Under the pieces are notes generated by a model that ran no database searches, was not told the origin of the DNA, and worked only from the letters and a program-made list of their open reading frames with translations. A stretch of 64,000 nt of DNA from Pseudomonadota bacterium (lineage in GTDB: Bacteria > Pseudomonadota > Gammaproteobacteria > Burkholderiales > JAJZUU01): positions 1-64,000 of the forward strand of contig JAJZUU010000010.1 in the NCBI GenBank assembly GCA_021848325.1, given 5' to 3'. The position numbers and the translations under genes were made by a program. The number at the start of each line of letters is the position of its first letter. Positions within the stretch are counted from its first letter, which is position 1. This document shows, piece after piece, positions 18,149 to 27,863 of the stretch.

Positions 18149-18385
18149 ATGTCGGAACCTGTCTGCACCCAGAAAGCCCCATACGAACTGGAACTGGAGG
18201 CGGACGAGTACTGGTGGTGCGCTTGCGGCAAGTCCAAGACCCAGCCCTTCTGCGACGGTGCCCATCAGGGCAGCGAATTCGCACCCCAGCCGTTCACCCT
18301 CAAGGAAAAGACCAAGGTGTGGCTGTGCGGCTGCAGGCACAGCGCCAAGCCGCCATTCTGTGACGGCACCCACAATTCCCTGTAG
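18149..18385 (+). CDS. CDGSH-type iron-sulfur protein (two motifs)
   Basis: A 78-residue soluble protein with two CDGSH-like clusters. The first is CACGKSKTQPFCDGAH (about residues 25-40) and the second is CGCRHSAKPPFCDGTH (about 60-75), each giving the three Cys and one His that hold a 2Fe-2S cluster. This dual-motif arrangement is typical of bacterial mitoNEET-type proteins. They shuttle electrons or clusters; the partner here is unknown. The start is supported by AAAGGAGAAAGCG before ATG 18149. It converges with the PAS-GGDEF-EAL gene that ends at 18433. Confidence 0.9.
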   Translation: MSEPVCTQKAPYELELEADEYWWCACGKSKTQPFCDGAHQGSEFAPQPFTLKEKTKVWLCGCRHSAKPPFCDGTHNSL

Positions 18386-18432
18386 CGCGGGCCGGAGTCC
18401 GGCCGCGCTCGCCGCGGCGAGCGTTTCCTTCG

Positions 18433-21252
18433 TCAGCCCAGCGGTTCTGGCGCGTGGATGCCGTATCCCTGGACGAAGTCGACCCCGATCGCCCGCAGCC
18501 TGTCCAGAATGGCGCCGTTTTCCACGAATTCGGCTATGGTCCTGATGCCCATGACGTGGCCGATCTGGTTGATGGCCTCCACCATGGCGTAGTCGATGGG
18601 ATCGCTCACCATGTCCCTGACGAATCCGCCGTCGATTTTGAGATAGTCCACCGGCAAGGTCTTCAGATAGGCGAACGACGATAGCCCGCTGCCGAAGTCG
18701 TCCAGGGCGAAGCGGCAGCCCATTCCCTTCAGCACTTTGATCAGGCGCAGGGCGCGGCTCAGGTTGGCAATGGCCGCGGTTTCGGTGATCTCGAAGCAGA
18801 TCTTGTCGGCCGGTACCCCGGACTCCCTCAGGGCGTTCACCACGAAATCGAGAAAGTAGTCGTCGCCCAGGGAATGGCCGGACAGGTTGATGGCGCACTG
18901 GCCGAGGTGTTCGCTCCGGGAGCCGCTTTCCTGTAGCCATGCAAGGAGCTTCTTGATGACCCAGCGGTCTATGGCCGGCATCAGGCCGAAGCGTTCCGCC
19001 GCCGGGATGAACGACATGGGGGAGATGACCGCGCCTGCGTCGTCCACCATGCGCAGCAGCACTTCGTACCGCTCCAGGTGCGGTTGCCCGGGGTCGGCGG
19101 GCCTGATGGCCTGGGCGTGCAGGATGAAGCGGTCTTCCTCCAGGGCCCGGGTGATGCGGGAAACCCATTGCATCTCGCCGTGCTGCCGGGCAAGCTCCGC
19201 GTCGCCTTCCTCGTATACGTGCGCCCGGTTGCGCCCGGCGTCCTTGGCGGCATAACAGGCCATGTCGGCCTTGCTCAACACGTCTGCCAGGCGGTCGCGT
19301 CCCGCCCGAATGCCAACCACCCCGATGCTGGCCCCGATGGCGAACGATTTGTCCTGCCAGACGAAGCGATAGTCCTTGATTACGTCCGCCAAATGGCGGG
19401 CCACCGACACGGCCCGGTCGGTGGTGCAGTTCTCGAGCAACAGCCCGAACTCGTCGCCCCCGAGCCGGGCCAGCGTGTCGTTTTCACGTACCTTGTCCCG
19501 CAGCAGCAGCCCCAGTTGTTTCAGCAGTTCGTCTCCCGCGGTGTGGCCGCAGGTGTCGTTGACCACCTTGAACTGGTCCAGGTCCAGATACAGCAGGGCG
19601 TGTATCTCGTTGTTCTCCTGGGCATCGGCGATGGCGCGCTCCAGCCGGTGCTCGAACTCGCGGCGGTTGCCGAGCCCGGTGAGGGGATCGTGGCTGGCTT
19701 GCCAGGATAGCTGTTGCGCCAGGGCGCGGGCCTTGGTGACATCGTGGAATACCAGCACCACGCCGATGATCTCTCCGTTGCGGGCGCGAATTGGCGCCGC
19801 CGAGTCCTCGATGGCGACTTCCCGTCCGTGGCGGCCGATCAGCACCGTATGGTTGGCCAGCCCGACGATGCGGCCCTTGCGCAGGCACTTGCTCACCGGG
19901 TCCTCCACCGGCGCCCGGGTGATCTCGTTCACGATGTCGAATACCTCGGCCAGCGGGCGTCCCGCTGCCTCGTGCTGGGTCCACCCGGTGAGGTCTTCGG
20001 CCACCGGGTTCATGTAATTGATCGCGCCCCGGGCATCGGTGGTGATGACCGCATCGCCGATCGACTCCAGGGTGACCTGGGCGCGCTCCTTTTCCTCGAA
20101 CAACAGATCCCTGGCGCGTACCCGCTCCGTGATGTCCTGACCCAGGGAGGCGATGCCGATGGTCCTTCCGTTATCGTCGATAAGCGGGGTGTGATACCAC
20201 TCGCAGGTGATGCTCCTGCCGTCCCGGGTGACATTCCTGCTGGTGCTGCGCCGCGCGTGGCTGTCGCCGGAAAGGAGTCCTTCCCACGGCTTGTAGCGGG
20301 GGCCCTTGCCGCTTTCCCGGGCAAACAGTTCGGAGGCATGCCGGCCCAGGGCCTCCTCCCGGCGGTAGCCGAAAATACTCTTTGCCGCAGGGTTCCATTC
20401 CACTATGCGGAGGTCCGGGTCCCATTCGATGACGGCGAGGGGCGTCTGCTGCACGTGCAGCGAAAGGCGCTCCTCCGATTTCCGAAGCTGCTCCTCCGCG
20501 CGCCTGCGCTCGGTGATGTCCTGGATGATGGCCACGAACACCGGCGGTGTTTCGGCGCGGGACAACTGCATGCGAATTTCCACGGGGTAGGTGGAGCCGT
20601 CCCTGCGACGGTGGATGGTTTCGAAGGTGAGCAGCCTCTCGCTGCCGGCGACAAGCGGTGCCGCGAGTTCCAGGAACCGCTCGCGGGTATATTCCGGCTT
20701 GATGTCCACCGGGGTAAGCCGCATCATCTCCTGCTCGGAGTAGCCGAGGTTGAGCAATGCGCCGCGGCTGACCTGGACGAAGCGCAGGGACTCGCTGTCG
20801 AAGGCGTAGATTTCGTTCCACGAGTTCTCCAGGACGCGCCCCAGGCGCGCGGCGGCTTCCTCCGCGTGTTTGCGCTCCGTGATGTCGCGTACTACCGCCA
20901 CCAGAAAATGCCCGTCCGCGGTGCGCGCGTCGTTGATGCTTAACTCCAGGGGAAACAGGGTCCCGTCCCGGTGTTTTCCCAGCAGATCCCGCCCTTCGCC
21001 GGCGATTTCGACAAGCCTGGCGCGCAGATCCCAACCCTCTTCCCTAGCGGGACCGGTGCGGCCCAGTTCCGGGACCAGCAGGCCGAGCTTGCGGTCGCCG
21101 AGTTCGGTCAGAGGATAGCCGAATAAGCGCTGGGTAGCCGGATTGGCCCGGAGGATCGTGCCTTGCCTGTCCACGACGATCACTCCGTCGACGATTCCGT
21201 CCAGGATCGACTCGACAAGGGCCTCGTCGGATAGGGGTTGTTCAGGTCTCAT
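18433..21252 (-). CDS. PAS-PAS-PAS-PAS-GGDEF-EAL cyclic-di-GMP enzyme
   Basis: A 939-residue soluble signalling protein. Four PAS units (about 10-130, 135-255, 260-385, 395-515) end with repeated DITER-type linkers; the third and fourth contain GYRREEALGRHASELF and LTGWTQHEAAGRPLAEVF. The cyclase domain (about 530-690) has LARLGGDEFGLLLEN, an intact GGDEF. The phosphodiesterase domain (about 700-939) has YEVLLRM instead of EAL, keeping the catalytic Glu, plus INLSGHSLGDDYF, FEITETAA, FALDDFGSGLSSFAYLK and LKIDGGFVRDM. Both activities are therefore plausible. No transmembrane segment is seen, so the PAS domains sense a cytoplasmic cue such as redox or a small ligand. Confidence 0.9.
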   Translation of the reverse strand: MRPEQPLSDEALVESILDGIVDGVIVVDRQGTILRANPATQRLFGYPLTELGDRKLGLLVPELGRTGPAREEGWDLRARLVEIAGEGRDLLGKHRDGTLFPLELSINDARTADGHFLVAVVRDITERKHAEEAAARLGRVLENSWNEIYAFDSESLRFVQVSRGALLNLGYSEQEMMRLTPVDIKPEYTRERFLELAAPLVAGSERLLTFETIHRRRDGSTYPVEIRMQLSRAETPPVFVAIIQDITERRRAEEQLRKSEERLSLHVQQTPLAVIEWDPDLRIVEWNPAAKSIFGYRREEALGRHASELFARESGKGPRYKPWEGLLSGDSHARRSTSRNVTRDGRSITCEWYHTPLIDDNGRTIGIASLGQDITERVRARDLLFEEKERAQVTLESIGDAVITTDARGAINYMNPVAEDLTGWTQHEAAGRPLAEVFDIVNEITRAPVEDPVSKCLRKGRIVGLANHTVLIGRHGREVAIEDSAAPIRARNGEIIGVVLVFHDVTKARALAQQLSWQASHDPLTGLGNRREFEHRLERAIADAQENNEIHALLYLDLDQFKVVNDTCGHTAGDELLKQLGLLLRDKVRENDTLARLGGDEFGLLLENCTTDRAVSVARHLADVIKDYRFVWQDKSFAIGASIGVVGIRAGRDRLADVLSKADMACYAAKDAGRNRAHVYEEGDAELARQHGEMQWVSRITRALEEDRFILHAQAIRPADPGQPHLERYEVLLRMVDDAGAVISPMSFIPAAERFGLMPAIDRWVIKKLLAWLQESGSRSEHLGQCAINLSGHSLGDDYFLDFVVNALRESGVPADKICFEITETAAIANLSRALRLIKVLKGMGCRFALDDFGSGLSSFAYLKTLPVDYLKIDGGFVRDMVSDPIDYAMVEAINQIGHVMGIRTIAEFVENGAILDRLRAIGVDFVQGYGIHAPEPLG

Positions 21253-21762
21253 GGGGGCTTGTCTCTCGGTTATCTGGGGTGGAAATCTTCGACGGGCCGG
21301 CGCAGGCAGGGGGTTGCCTTCCGGTCAGGGGATAGGCGTGAAACGGCCGCCAACCTTGCGCCGCTCGTCACGGCGAAGGGGGGAGCGCCGAACGCCCAGT
21401 TGCTTGGGATGTGACTGCTGGCTGCGCCGGGGCGGGATGGCGGCGGATCGGTCTGCCAGCCACCCGGGGAGCGGGAAATACCCGGGTCATAAGTAAGGAG
21501 TTGTGGTTATTATGGCGGAATTGTATACCATGTCATGGGCAAATCGAAGAAAATGAGCGCCATGACATCGGACCGGCGCGCCGGGGGCGCGAAAGCGGGC
21601 GACTCCGGATGCCAAGCGGGGGGTAATGCTGTAGACTATGGAACCTCTCGCAAGCCGGCCCGCAATCTCCCGTGGCCACCGTAGCGGAGCCACGTTCTTG
21701 ATCCTTGCCCCGTGCGCTTGCCCGTGGTCGCGGGGCCTACTATCTTAAAGATGGCTTGCATC
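21253..21762. other. Intergenic, 510 bp, no gene recognised
   Basis: A divergent promoter region between the PAS-GGDEF-EAL gene and the phosphoesterase gene. The frames here lack ribosome sites and look like background of GC-rich DNA. No terminator or repeat was recognised. Confidence 0.4.
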
Positions 21763-22350
21763 ATGAAGATCTGTGTTATTTCAGACAGCCACGACAACCG
21801 TCAACTGATGGTCGCGGCGGTGGAGGATGCCAAGGCGCGCGGCGCCCAACTGGTCTTGCACTGCGGCGACGTGGTGGCCCCCAGTTCCCTGGTAGGGCTG
21901 AAAAAGATCGGCCTGCCGATGCATGTGATCCACGGCAACAACACGGGTGATCTGTTCACCATGCACCGGATCGCCCAGGAATCCGAGGGCCTGATTCACT
22001 ACTACGGGCAAGACGCGGGGATCGTGGAGCACGGCCGCAACATCTTTATCGTGCACTATCCGCACTACGCGCGCGCCATGGCGTGCACCGGCGACTGGGA
22101 CCTGGTGTGCTGCGGCCACGACCATCGGGCGCAGATTATCAGCATCCCCACCATCAAGGGGGGCAGGACCCTGTTGGTGAACCCGGGCACGGTGGCCGGG
22201 CTGGGAGGGCCGGCCACCTATGCGCTGGGCGACCTGGAGACGCTGGAGTTCGCCATTTTCGACGTACCGGTCAAATCTGATGCCGATGTGGCCTCCTTGA
22301 ACGCGGACATGACCAGGGACCCGTCCCGGGTTTCCGCCCAGACCGAGTAG
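21763..22350 (+). CDS. YfcE/MJ0936-type metallophosphoesterase
   Basis: A 195-residue calcineurin-like phosphoesterase. Metal ligands are visible in order: VISDSHDNRQ (D and H, about 5-14), VLHCGDVV (GD, about 36-43), VIHGNNTGD (GN, about 58-66), IVHYPHYARA (H, about 99-108) and CCGHDHRAQI (GHDH, about 119-128), followed by VNPGTVAGLGGPATYALGDL. Family members hydrolyse phosphodiesters such as bis-pNPP in vitro; the physiological substrate is unknown. I choose ATG 21763 (MKICVISDSHD) because the fold begins at once; an upstream in-frame ATG at 21712 would add 17 atypical residues. The gene ends 320 bp before the qmo operon. Confidence 0.85.
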   Translation: MKICVISDSHDNRQLMVAAVEDAKARGAQLVLHCGDVVAPSSLVGLKKIGLPMHVIHGNNTGDLFTMHRIAQESEGLIHYYGQDAGIVEHGRNIFIVHYPHYARAMACTGDWDLVCCGHDHRAQIISIPTIKGGRTLLVNPGTVAGLGGPATYALGDLETLEFAIFDVPVKSDADVASLNADMTRDPSRVSAQTE

Positions 22351-22672
22351 GACCACTAAAAAAGCGGTGTTTCGGACCCGAATATAGATTTTCTATCCGG
22401 ACATAAGAAAATTAAATCGGAGTCGTTCGCCGGTGCTGTGGATCGGGCCGCGCTTGGCGTGTTAACATTGCACGATTGAAAAAGGCGAACAAACAGAACA
22501 AGTTTCCAGACAATTCAAGGGAGTTAGCGACCGTCTGTGGATCAGGCGCGTTTGTTGTGGCGCGGGGTCCGGCAGGTCGCCGCTGCCCACAGCAGCCAGT
22601 TTCGCAACCCAATTTCAGGTGCCCGCCTACCACCGGGTACCGCATAAGTCCGTACATTATGGAGGAGATCTG
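22351..22672 (+). promoter_or_regulatory. Upstream region of the qmo-hdr operon
   Basis: A 322-bp region with no gene. The first half is AT-rich (22380-22420, ATAGATTTTCTATCCGGAC). A strong ribosome site GGAGGAGATCTG ends it, fixing ATG 22673 as the qmoA start. I cannot assign -35/-10 boxes with confidence. Confidence 0.4.
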
Positions 22673-23959
22673 ATGACGGAAGTCGTGGCAACCAACGAGA
22701 CCATCCTGGTCGTAGGCGGCGGCATCAGCGGCATGACGGCGGCCTTGGAGGCCGCCGAATGCGGCAAGGATGTGGTGCTGGTAGAGAAGAACTCCCACCT
22801 GGGTGGGCGCGTGTCCATGCTCTACCGCTATTTTCCCAAGATGTGCCATCCCAGTTGCGGGTTGGAGATCAACCTGCGGCGCATCAAGGGCAACCGCCGC
22901 ATCCGCGTCCTGACCATGGCGGAGGTGACGGGGATCAGCGGCAGCGCGGGTGACTACACCGCCAGCGTCAAGATCTCGCCGCGCTTCGTCAACGAGAAAT
23001 GCACCGCCTGCGGCGCCTGCACGGACGCCGTGGAAACCGAGGTGCCCAACCCGTTCAACTACAACCTGAACAAGGTGAAGGCGGCCTACCTTCCCAGCGC
23101 CATGGCCTATCCCCAGCGCTATGTGCTGGACCCTTCCCTCGTCGGCACGGCGGAAGGGGAGAAGGCCAAGGCAGCGTGCAAATACGACGCCATTGATCTC
23201 GGGATGCAGGAAGAGACGGTTCAGTTCAAGGCCGGGGCGGTGGTGTGGGCGACCGGTTGGCAGCCGTACGATGCGGCCAAGATCCAGCCCTACGGCTACG
23301 ACCGCTTTGACAACGTGATCACCAGCGTCGAGTTCGAGCGCCTGGCGGACCCCCATGGCCCCACCGGCGGCAAGATCCAGCGCCCCTCGGACGGCAGGGA
23401 GGCCAAGAACGTCGCCTTCATCCAGTGCGCCGGCTCCCGGGACGAGAATCACCTGCGCCACTGCTCCCGCATCTGCTGTATGGCGTCCCTCAAGCAGACC
23501 AACTACGTGCGCGAGGCCTACGGGGACGAAGGCAACTCCACCGTCTATTACATCGACATCCGCGCCATCGACCGTTTCGAGGACTTCTACCAGAAGGTCA
23601 AGGCCGATCCGAACGTGGCGTTCGTGAAGTCCAAGGTGGCGAAAATCGTGGAGGACGAAAAGACCAAGGACGTCATCCTGCACGGGGTGGATACCGAGGG
23701 CTATCACCGCTACGCCAATCAGCACGACTTGGTGGTGCTGGCGGTCGGCATGGAGCCGAGCGTCAAGGGTGCGAATATCCCGGCGGAAATCGTCGCCGAT
23801 TCGAGCGGCTTTATCGAGGCCGATCCCGCCAACGGGGGGCTGTTCGGAGCGGGCTGCGCGTCCAATCCGCTGGACGTGAACCGGGCGGTGCAAAGCGCCA
23901 CCGCCAGCGCCTTGCGCGCGATTCAAGTGATTAACCGTGTAGCCAGGGTGGAGGGTTAA
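22673..23959 (+). CDS. qmoA: QmoA, HdrA-like flavoprotein of the Qmo complex
   Basis: A 428-residue FAD protein. The Rossmann motif ILVVGGGISGMTAALEAAE is at about residues 11-29. The HdrA signature MCHPSCGLEINLRRIKGN follows at about 57-74, and KCTACGACTDAVETEVPNPF at about 110-129 gives a Cys cluster. NVAFIQCAGSRDENHLRHCS and RICCMASLKQTNYVREAYG add further Cys. QmoA works with QmoB and partners to exchange electrons between APS reductase (AprAB) and quinone; in sulfur oxidisers the flow runs from sulfite/AMP oxidation to quinone. It is the first gene of a tight four-gene operon (gaps of 3, 12 and 14 bp). aprAB is not in the window. Confidence 0.93.
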   Translation: MTEVVATNETILVVGGGISGMTAALEAAECGKDVVLVEKNSHLGGRVSMLYRYFPKMCHPSCGLEINLRRIKGNRRIRVLTMAEVTGISGSAGDYTASVKISPRFVNEKCTACGACTDAVETEVPNPFNYNLNKVKAAYLPSAMAYPQRYVLDPSLVGTAEGEKAKAACKYDAIDLGMQEETVQFKAGAVVWATGWQPYDAAKIQPYGYDRFDNVITSVEFERLADPHGPTGGKIQRPSDGREAKNVAFIQCAGSRDENHLRHCSRICCMASLKQTNYVREAYGDEGNSTVYYIDIRAIDRFEDFYQKVKADPNVAFVKSKVAKIVEDEKTKDVILHGVDTEGYHRYANQHDLVVLAVGMEPSVKGANIPAEIVADSSGFIEADPANGGLFGAGCASNPLDVNRAVQSATASALRAIQVINRVARVEG

Positions 23960-23962
23960 CTT

Positions 23963-26230
23963 ATGGCAGACCAAAAAATTGCGGCCTATATTTGTCAGGG
24001 CTGCGGTCTGGGCGAGCGCCTGGACACCGTCGATCTGGCCAAGGTGGCGCAGAAGGAAGGCAAGGCCCACGTGGTGCGCGAGCACGAATTCCTGTGCAAC
24101 GTCGACGGCGTCAAGACGATCCAGAACGACATCGACAGCGAGGGCGTGACCCACATCATGATCGCCGCTTGCTCGCGCCGGGCCAAGGCCGAGGCGTTCT
24201 ATTTTCCCGCCGTGGCCATGTCCCGCGCCAATCTGCGCGAAGGCGTGATCTGGTGCCAGCCCGATACCGACGAGGCGCGGGAGACCACCCAGGAGATGGC
24301 GGCCGACTACGTGCGCATGGGCTGCGCCGAAGTGAAGAAGATGATCCAGCCCCAGGGCAACCCCGGCGCGGTGCGCAACAATCGCATCCTGGTGGTGGGC
24401 GGCGGCATGTCCGGCATGACCGCGGCGCTGCAGGCCGCCAAGGCCGGCTACGGCGTGGTGCTGGTGGAAAAGGCAGGCCAGCTCGGCGGCTGGGCGGGCA
24501 AGATATATAAACGCATCCCCTCCCGCAGCCCCTACCAGGACCCGCAGGATACCGGCGTGGAGGAGATGGTCAAGGCGATCGAGACCGACTCCAGGATCAA
24601 GGTCTACCTCAACGCCGTGGTGGCCAAGACCGGCGGCGCGCCCGGACGCTTCCAGGTGGAAGTGGGGCAGGAGAGCGGTGCCGCGGGCACCGAGGAAGTG
24701 GGCGCCATCGTGCAGGCCACCGGCTTTTCGCTGTACGACGCCAACAACCTGCCCGAACTGGGTTACGGCAAGAGCGCCAACGTGGTGGACCAGGCCGGCC
24801 TGGAGAAGCTGGCCAAGGAAGGGAACGGCGCCATCCGCCGCCCGTCCGACGGCGGCGAGGTGAAGACCGTGGTGTTCGTGCAGTGCGCCGGCCAGCGCGA
24901 TGCCAGCGGCAAGCACCTGGCCTACTGCTCCGGTTCCTGCTGCAACACCAGCATCAAGCAGGCCATGTACTTCAAGGACGCCAACCCGGACGTGAACACC
25001 GTGGTCATCTTCGACGACCTGCGCACCCCGGGCAACGGCGAGGATTTCTACCGAAGCGCCCAGAACAAGGGCGTGACCTTTACCAAGGGCAAGGTGTCCG
25101 CGGTGGAGGCCACGGGCAACACCTGCAAGGTCACCTTCCATGACCTGATCCTGAACGACCAGAACGCGACCATCGTCGATGCCGATCTGGTGGTGTTGGC
25201 CACCGGCCAGGTGCCCAACTCGGGCGTGGACATCGACGCCAAGCTGAAGGCCGAAGTGGCCGCCGCCAACGGCGACACCTCCCTGCTGGAAGCGATCGAG
25301 GCGCAGGAGGCGAGCGGACAGAAACCGATCTCCGTGCTCAACCTGGACTACCGCCAGGGGCCGGACATGCCGCAGCTCAAGTACGGCTTCAACGATTCCC
25401 ATTTCATCTGCTTCCCTTACGAAACCCGCCGCACCGGCATTTACGCTGCCGGCCCGGTGCGCCGTCCGATGGACATGGTCCAGGCGGCGGAAGACGCCAC
25501 CGGCGCTGCCATGAAGGCAATCCAGGCGCTGGAGAACGCCGCGGTCGGCCGCGCCGCCCATCCCCGCTCGGGCGACCTGTCCTATCCCAGCTTCCGGATC
25601 GAAGGTTGCACCCAGTGCAAGCGCTGCACCGTGGAGTGCCCGTTCGGCGCCATCGACGAGGACGAGAAGCGCTATCCGCAGTTCAACGAGCCGCGCTGCC
25701 GCCGTTGCGGCACCTGCATGGGCGCCTGCCCGGTGCGGGTGATTTCGTTCGAAAACTATTCGGTGGATACCGTCGGCTCGCAGATCAAGGCGGTGGATGT
25801 CCCGGACGAGTTTTCCGAGAAGCCCCGCATCCTGCTCCTGGCATGCGAGAACGATGCCTATCCGGCGCTGGACATGGCCGCCATGAATCGTGAGATCTAC
25901 AGCGCCTTCGTGCGCATCATCCCGGTGCGCTGCCTGGGCTCAGTGAACACCATCTGGATTACCGACGCCCTGAACTCCGGTTATGACGGTGTGATGATGA
26001 TGGGCTGCAAGCACGGCGATGACTACCAGTGCCATTTCGTGAAGGGGTCGGAGCTCGCCAGTTACCGCATGAGCAAGGTGGACGATACGCTGAAGGGCAT
26101 GGGCCTGGAAGTCGAACGTGTGCGCACCTTTGAGGCGGCGATCACCGACATCGAGCGGCTGCCCAAGCTGATTAACGAGTATGCCGCGGTGATCCGGGAA
26201 ATCGGCATGAGCCCGTTCAAGGGATTCTAG
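23963..26230 (+). CDS. qmoB: QmoB, HdrA/MvhD-like flavo-iron-sulfur protein
   Basis: A 755-residue protein. The N-terminal CQGCGLGERLD and MIAACSRRAKAEAFYFPAVA are HdrA-like. FAD binding is at ILVVGGGMSGMTAALQAAKA (about 142-161), and VVFVQCAGQRDASGKH, then CSGSCCNTSIKQAMYFKD, follow. A two-cluster ferredoxin domain, CTQCKRCTVECPFGAID and CRRCGTCMGACPVRVISFE, lies at about 549-600. An MvhD-like C-terminal domain (about 620-755: ILLLACENDAYPALD, VRCLGSVNTIW, MMMGCKHGDDYQCHFVKG) follows. This is the usual QmoB architecture. It passes electrons between QmoA and the HdrCB module encoded next. The 3-bp gap after qmoA implies translational coupling. Confidence 0.93.
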   Translation: MADQKIAAYICQGCGLGERLDTVDLAKVAQKEGKAHVVREHEFLCNVDGVKTIQNDIDSEGVTHIMIAACSRRAKAEAFYFPAVAMSRANLREGVIWCQPDTDEARETTQEMAADYVRMGCAEVKKMIQPQGNPGAVRNNRILVVGGGMSGMTAALQAAKAGYGVVLVEKAGQLGGWAGKIYKRIPSRSPYQDPQDTGVEEMVKAIETDSRIKVYLNAVVAKTGGAPGRFQVEVGQESGAAGTEEVGAIVQATGFSLYDANNLPELGYGKSANVVDQAGLEKLAKEGNGAIRRPSDGGEVKTVVFVQCAGQRDASGKHLAYCSGSCCNTSIKQAMYFKDANPDVNTVVIFDDLRTPGNGEDFYRSAQNKGVTFTKGKVSAVEATGNTCKVTFHDLILNDQNATIVDADLVVLATGQVPNSGVDIDAKLKAEVAAANGDTSLLEAIEAQEASGQKPISVLNLDYRQGPDMPQLKYGFNDSHFICFPYETRRTGIYAAGPVRRPMDMVQAAEDATGAAMKAIQALENAAVGRAAHPRSGDLSYPSFRIEGCTQCKRCTVECPFGAIDEDEKRYPQFNEPRCRRCGTCMGACPVRVISFENYSVDTVGSQIKAVDVPDEFSEKPRILLLACENDAYPALDMAAMNREIYSAFVRIIPVRCLGSVNTIWITDALNSGYDGVMMMGCKHGDDYQCHFVKGSELASYRMSKVDDTLKGMGLEVERVRTFEAAITDIERLPKLINEYAAVIREIGMSPFKGF

Positions 26231-26242
26231 GAGGCGACCAGA

Positions 26243-26866
26243 ATGAGCGAAGCGAATACCCAAGCAGTGGAGAAATACCGCAACAACTTCCTCAAAGAGG
26301 TCGAAGAGCGGGTAGAGGAAGGCGAGTGGGTGAAGATGTGCATGCAGTGCGGGGTCTGCTCCGGTTCCTGCCCGTTCGGCCCTCACTGGGCGCATCCGCC
26401 GCAGGAGATCTTCATGATGATCCGGGCTGGCAAGCGTGACGAAGTGCTGACCTCCGACTCCATGTGGATGTGCACTTCGTGCTACAACTGCATCGTGCGC
26501 TGCCCGAGAAAGCTGCCCATCACCCACATCATGCACGGCCTGGCCAATTACGCGCACCGGCTGGGGCTGGCGCCGAAGGGCCAGCCGACCCGTGAGTTCG
26601 GCAAGATGTTCTGGAACAACCTGGTCGCAACGGGCCGCGTCAACGAATTGAAGCTGTCCCTGAGCCTGTACTTCAAGGATGGGTTTTCCCAGGGAATCAA
26701 GAACGCGATGGCCATGAAGGACGTCGGTCTCGGGATGTTGAAGGCCAAGCGCCTGAACCCGTTCGAACTGTTCTCGCCCCACGGTTGCAAGGACAGGAAG
26801 GGGATTCACGCCATGCTGAAAAAGGCGCGCGAGATCGAAGATCGCCGCAAGCATCTGACTAGCTGA
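26243..26866 (+). CDS. hdrC: HdrC-like iron-sulfur subunit of the Qmo complex
   Basis: A 207-residue protein with two 4Fe-4S sites: CMQCGVCSGSCPFGPHW (about 34-50) and CTSCYNCIVRCPRKLPI (about 77-93). This is the HdrC pattern. No membrane helices are present, unlike QmoC, which fuses HdrC-like and HdrE-like membrane parts. The ribosome site is TAGGAGGCGACCAG upstream of ATG 26243. It should pass electrons between QmoB and HdrB. Replacement of QmoC by separate HdrC and HdrB is known from Gram-positive sulfate reducers and some sulfur oxidisers, and leaves the quinone contact site unassigned. Confidence 0.9.
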   Translation: MSEANTQAVEKYRNNFLKEVEERVEEGEWVKMCMQCGVCSGSCPFGPHWAHPPQEIFMMIRAGKRDEVLTSDSMWMCTSCYNCIVRCPRKLPITHIMHGLANYAHRLGLAPKGQPTREFGKMFWNNLVATGRVNELKLSLSLYFKDGFSQGIKNAMAMKDVGLGMLKAKRLNPFELFSPHGCKDRKGIHAMLKKAREIEDRRKHLTS

Positions 26867-26880
26867 GGAGACAGGCAAAC

Positions 26881-27780
26881 ATGGCCAAGAAGGAATACGC
26901 GTTTTACCCGGGATGCTCTTCGCAAACGAAGGCATCCAGTTCCAACTATCTGGTTTCCGTCAATTCCATGTGCAAGACATTGGACATCAAGCTGACCCAG
27001 ATCCCGGACTGGAACTGTTGCGGCGCCTCCATCGGCTATGCCGAGGGCGGCGAGTTGCCCCGTCACGTCCTGAACGCCCGCAATTTCGCGCTGGCCGAGC
27101 AGCACCTGTCCGGGCAGGACGTGGTCGCCACCTGCGCCGCCTGCTGGCTCGGCGCACGCGAAACCAAGGAGCGCCTGGGCGCCAGCGCGCAACTCCTGGC
27201 CGACACCAACGAGGCGCTCAAGGAAGCCGGACTTAGCTATAAGGGCGAAGCGGAAATCCGCCACATGGTGGAGGTGCTGATCGAGGACCTGGGCTACGAG
27301 GAACTGGCCAAGCCGGTGGTGAAGCCGCTGGCGGGCCTCAAGATCGCAGGCTACGTGGGTTGCCAGACCAATCGGCCGTTCGGGATCGCGGGGGAGTCCT
27401 TCGAGAACCCCAAGTACCTGGACAAACTGATCGAGACCGTGGGGGCCGAGGCGGTTCCCTATGACCAGAAGGTGACCTGCTGCGGCGGCGCCCTGGCCTT
27501 TTCGGAACCGGAAAAGAGCCAGAAACAGATCAGGGATATCGTCGAGTCCGCCTACGACCACGGCGCCGACATGATCGTGACCCCTTGCCCCCTGTGCCAG
27601 GCCAACGTTGAAATCTACCAGGGCGAGGTCAACAAGCGCTTTGGCACCAAGTTCAACATTCCGGTGGCCTACTACAGCCAACTGTTGACCGTCGCCTACG
27701 GCGGTTCCGCCAAGGATGCGGCGCTGGATGGGCAGGTGATCCGCCCGACCAAGCTTGAGGAGTTGGCCAGCAAGAAATAG
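26881..27780 (+). CDS. hdrB: HdrB-like CCG-domain subunit of the Qmo complex
   Basis: A 299-residue protein with two CCG domains. The first spans FYPGCSSQTKASS (about 8-20), NCCGASIGYAEGGELP and CAACWLGARETKE. The second spans VGCQTNRPFGIAG, VTCCGGALAFSEPEKSQKQ and CPLCQANVEIYQG. In heterodisulfide reductase these motifs bind the noncubane cluster that handles disulfide chemistry; here they may only relay electrons. It ends the operon after a GAGGAGACAGGCAAAC ribosome site. The Cys sets are complete, so the protein looks functional. Confidence 0.9.
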   Translation: MAKKEYAFYPGCSSQTKASSSNYLVSVNSMCKTLDIKLTQIPDWNCCGASIGYAEGGELPRHVLNARNFALAEQHLSGQDVVATCAACWLGARETKERLGASAQLLADTNEALKEAGLSYKGEAEIRHMVEVLIEDLGYEELAKPVVKPLAGLKIAGYVGCQTNRPFGIAGESFENPKYLDKLIETVGAEAVPYDQKVTCCGGALAFSEPEKSQKQIRDIVESAYDHGADMIVTPCPLCQANVEIYQGEVNKRFGTKFNIPVAYYSQLLTVAYGGSAKDAALDGQVIRPTKLEELASKK

Positions 27781-27863
27781 CCGCCATGGGGCTGAAGGGC
27801 GTTGCCGCCGGCGACGTCCGCCCTTTGCGGTTTTCCGTGACCGATCCGGTAGGGGGTAGTCCC

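Noticed and set aside
22412-25561. A 1049-codon minus-strand frame opposite qmoA-qmoB
   Set aside because: His/Gly/Leu-rich shadow with no domain; qmoA and qmoB on the + strand are unmistakable.
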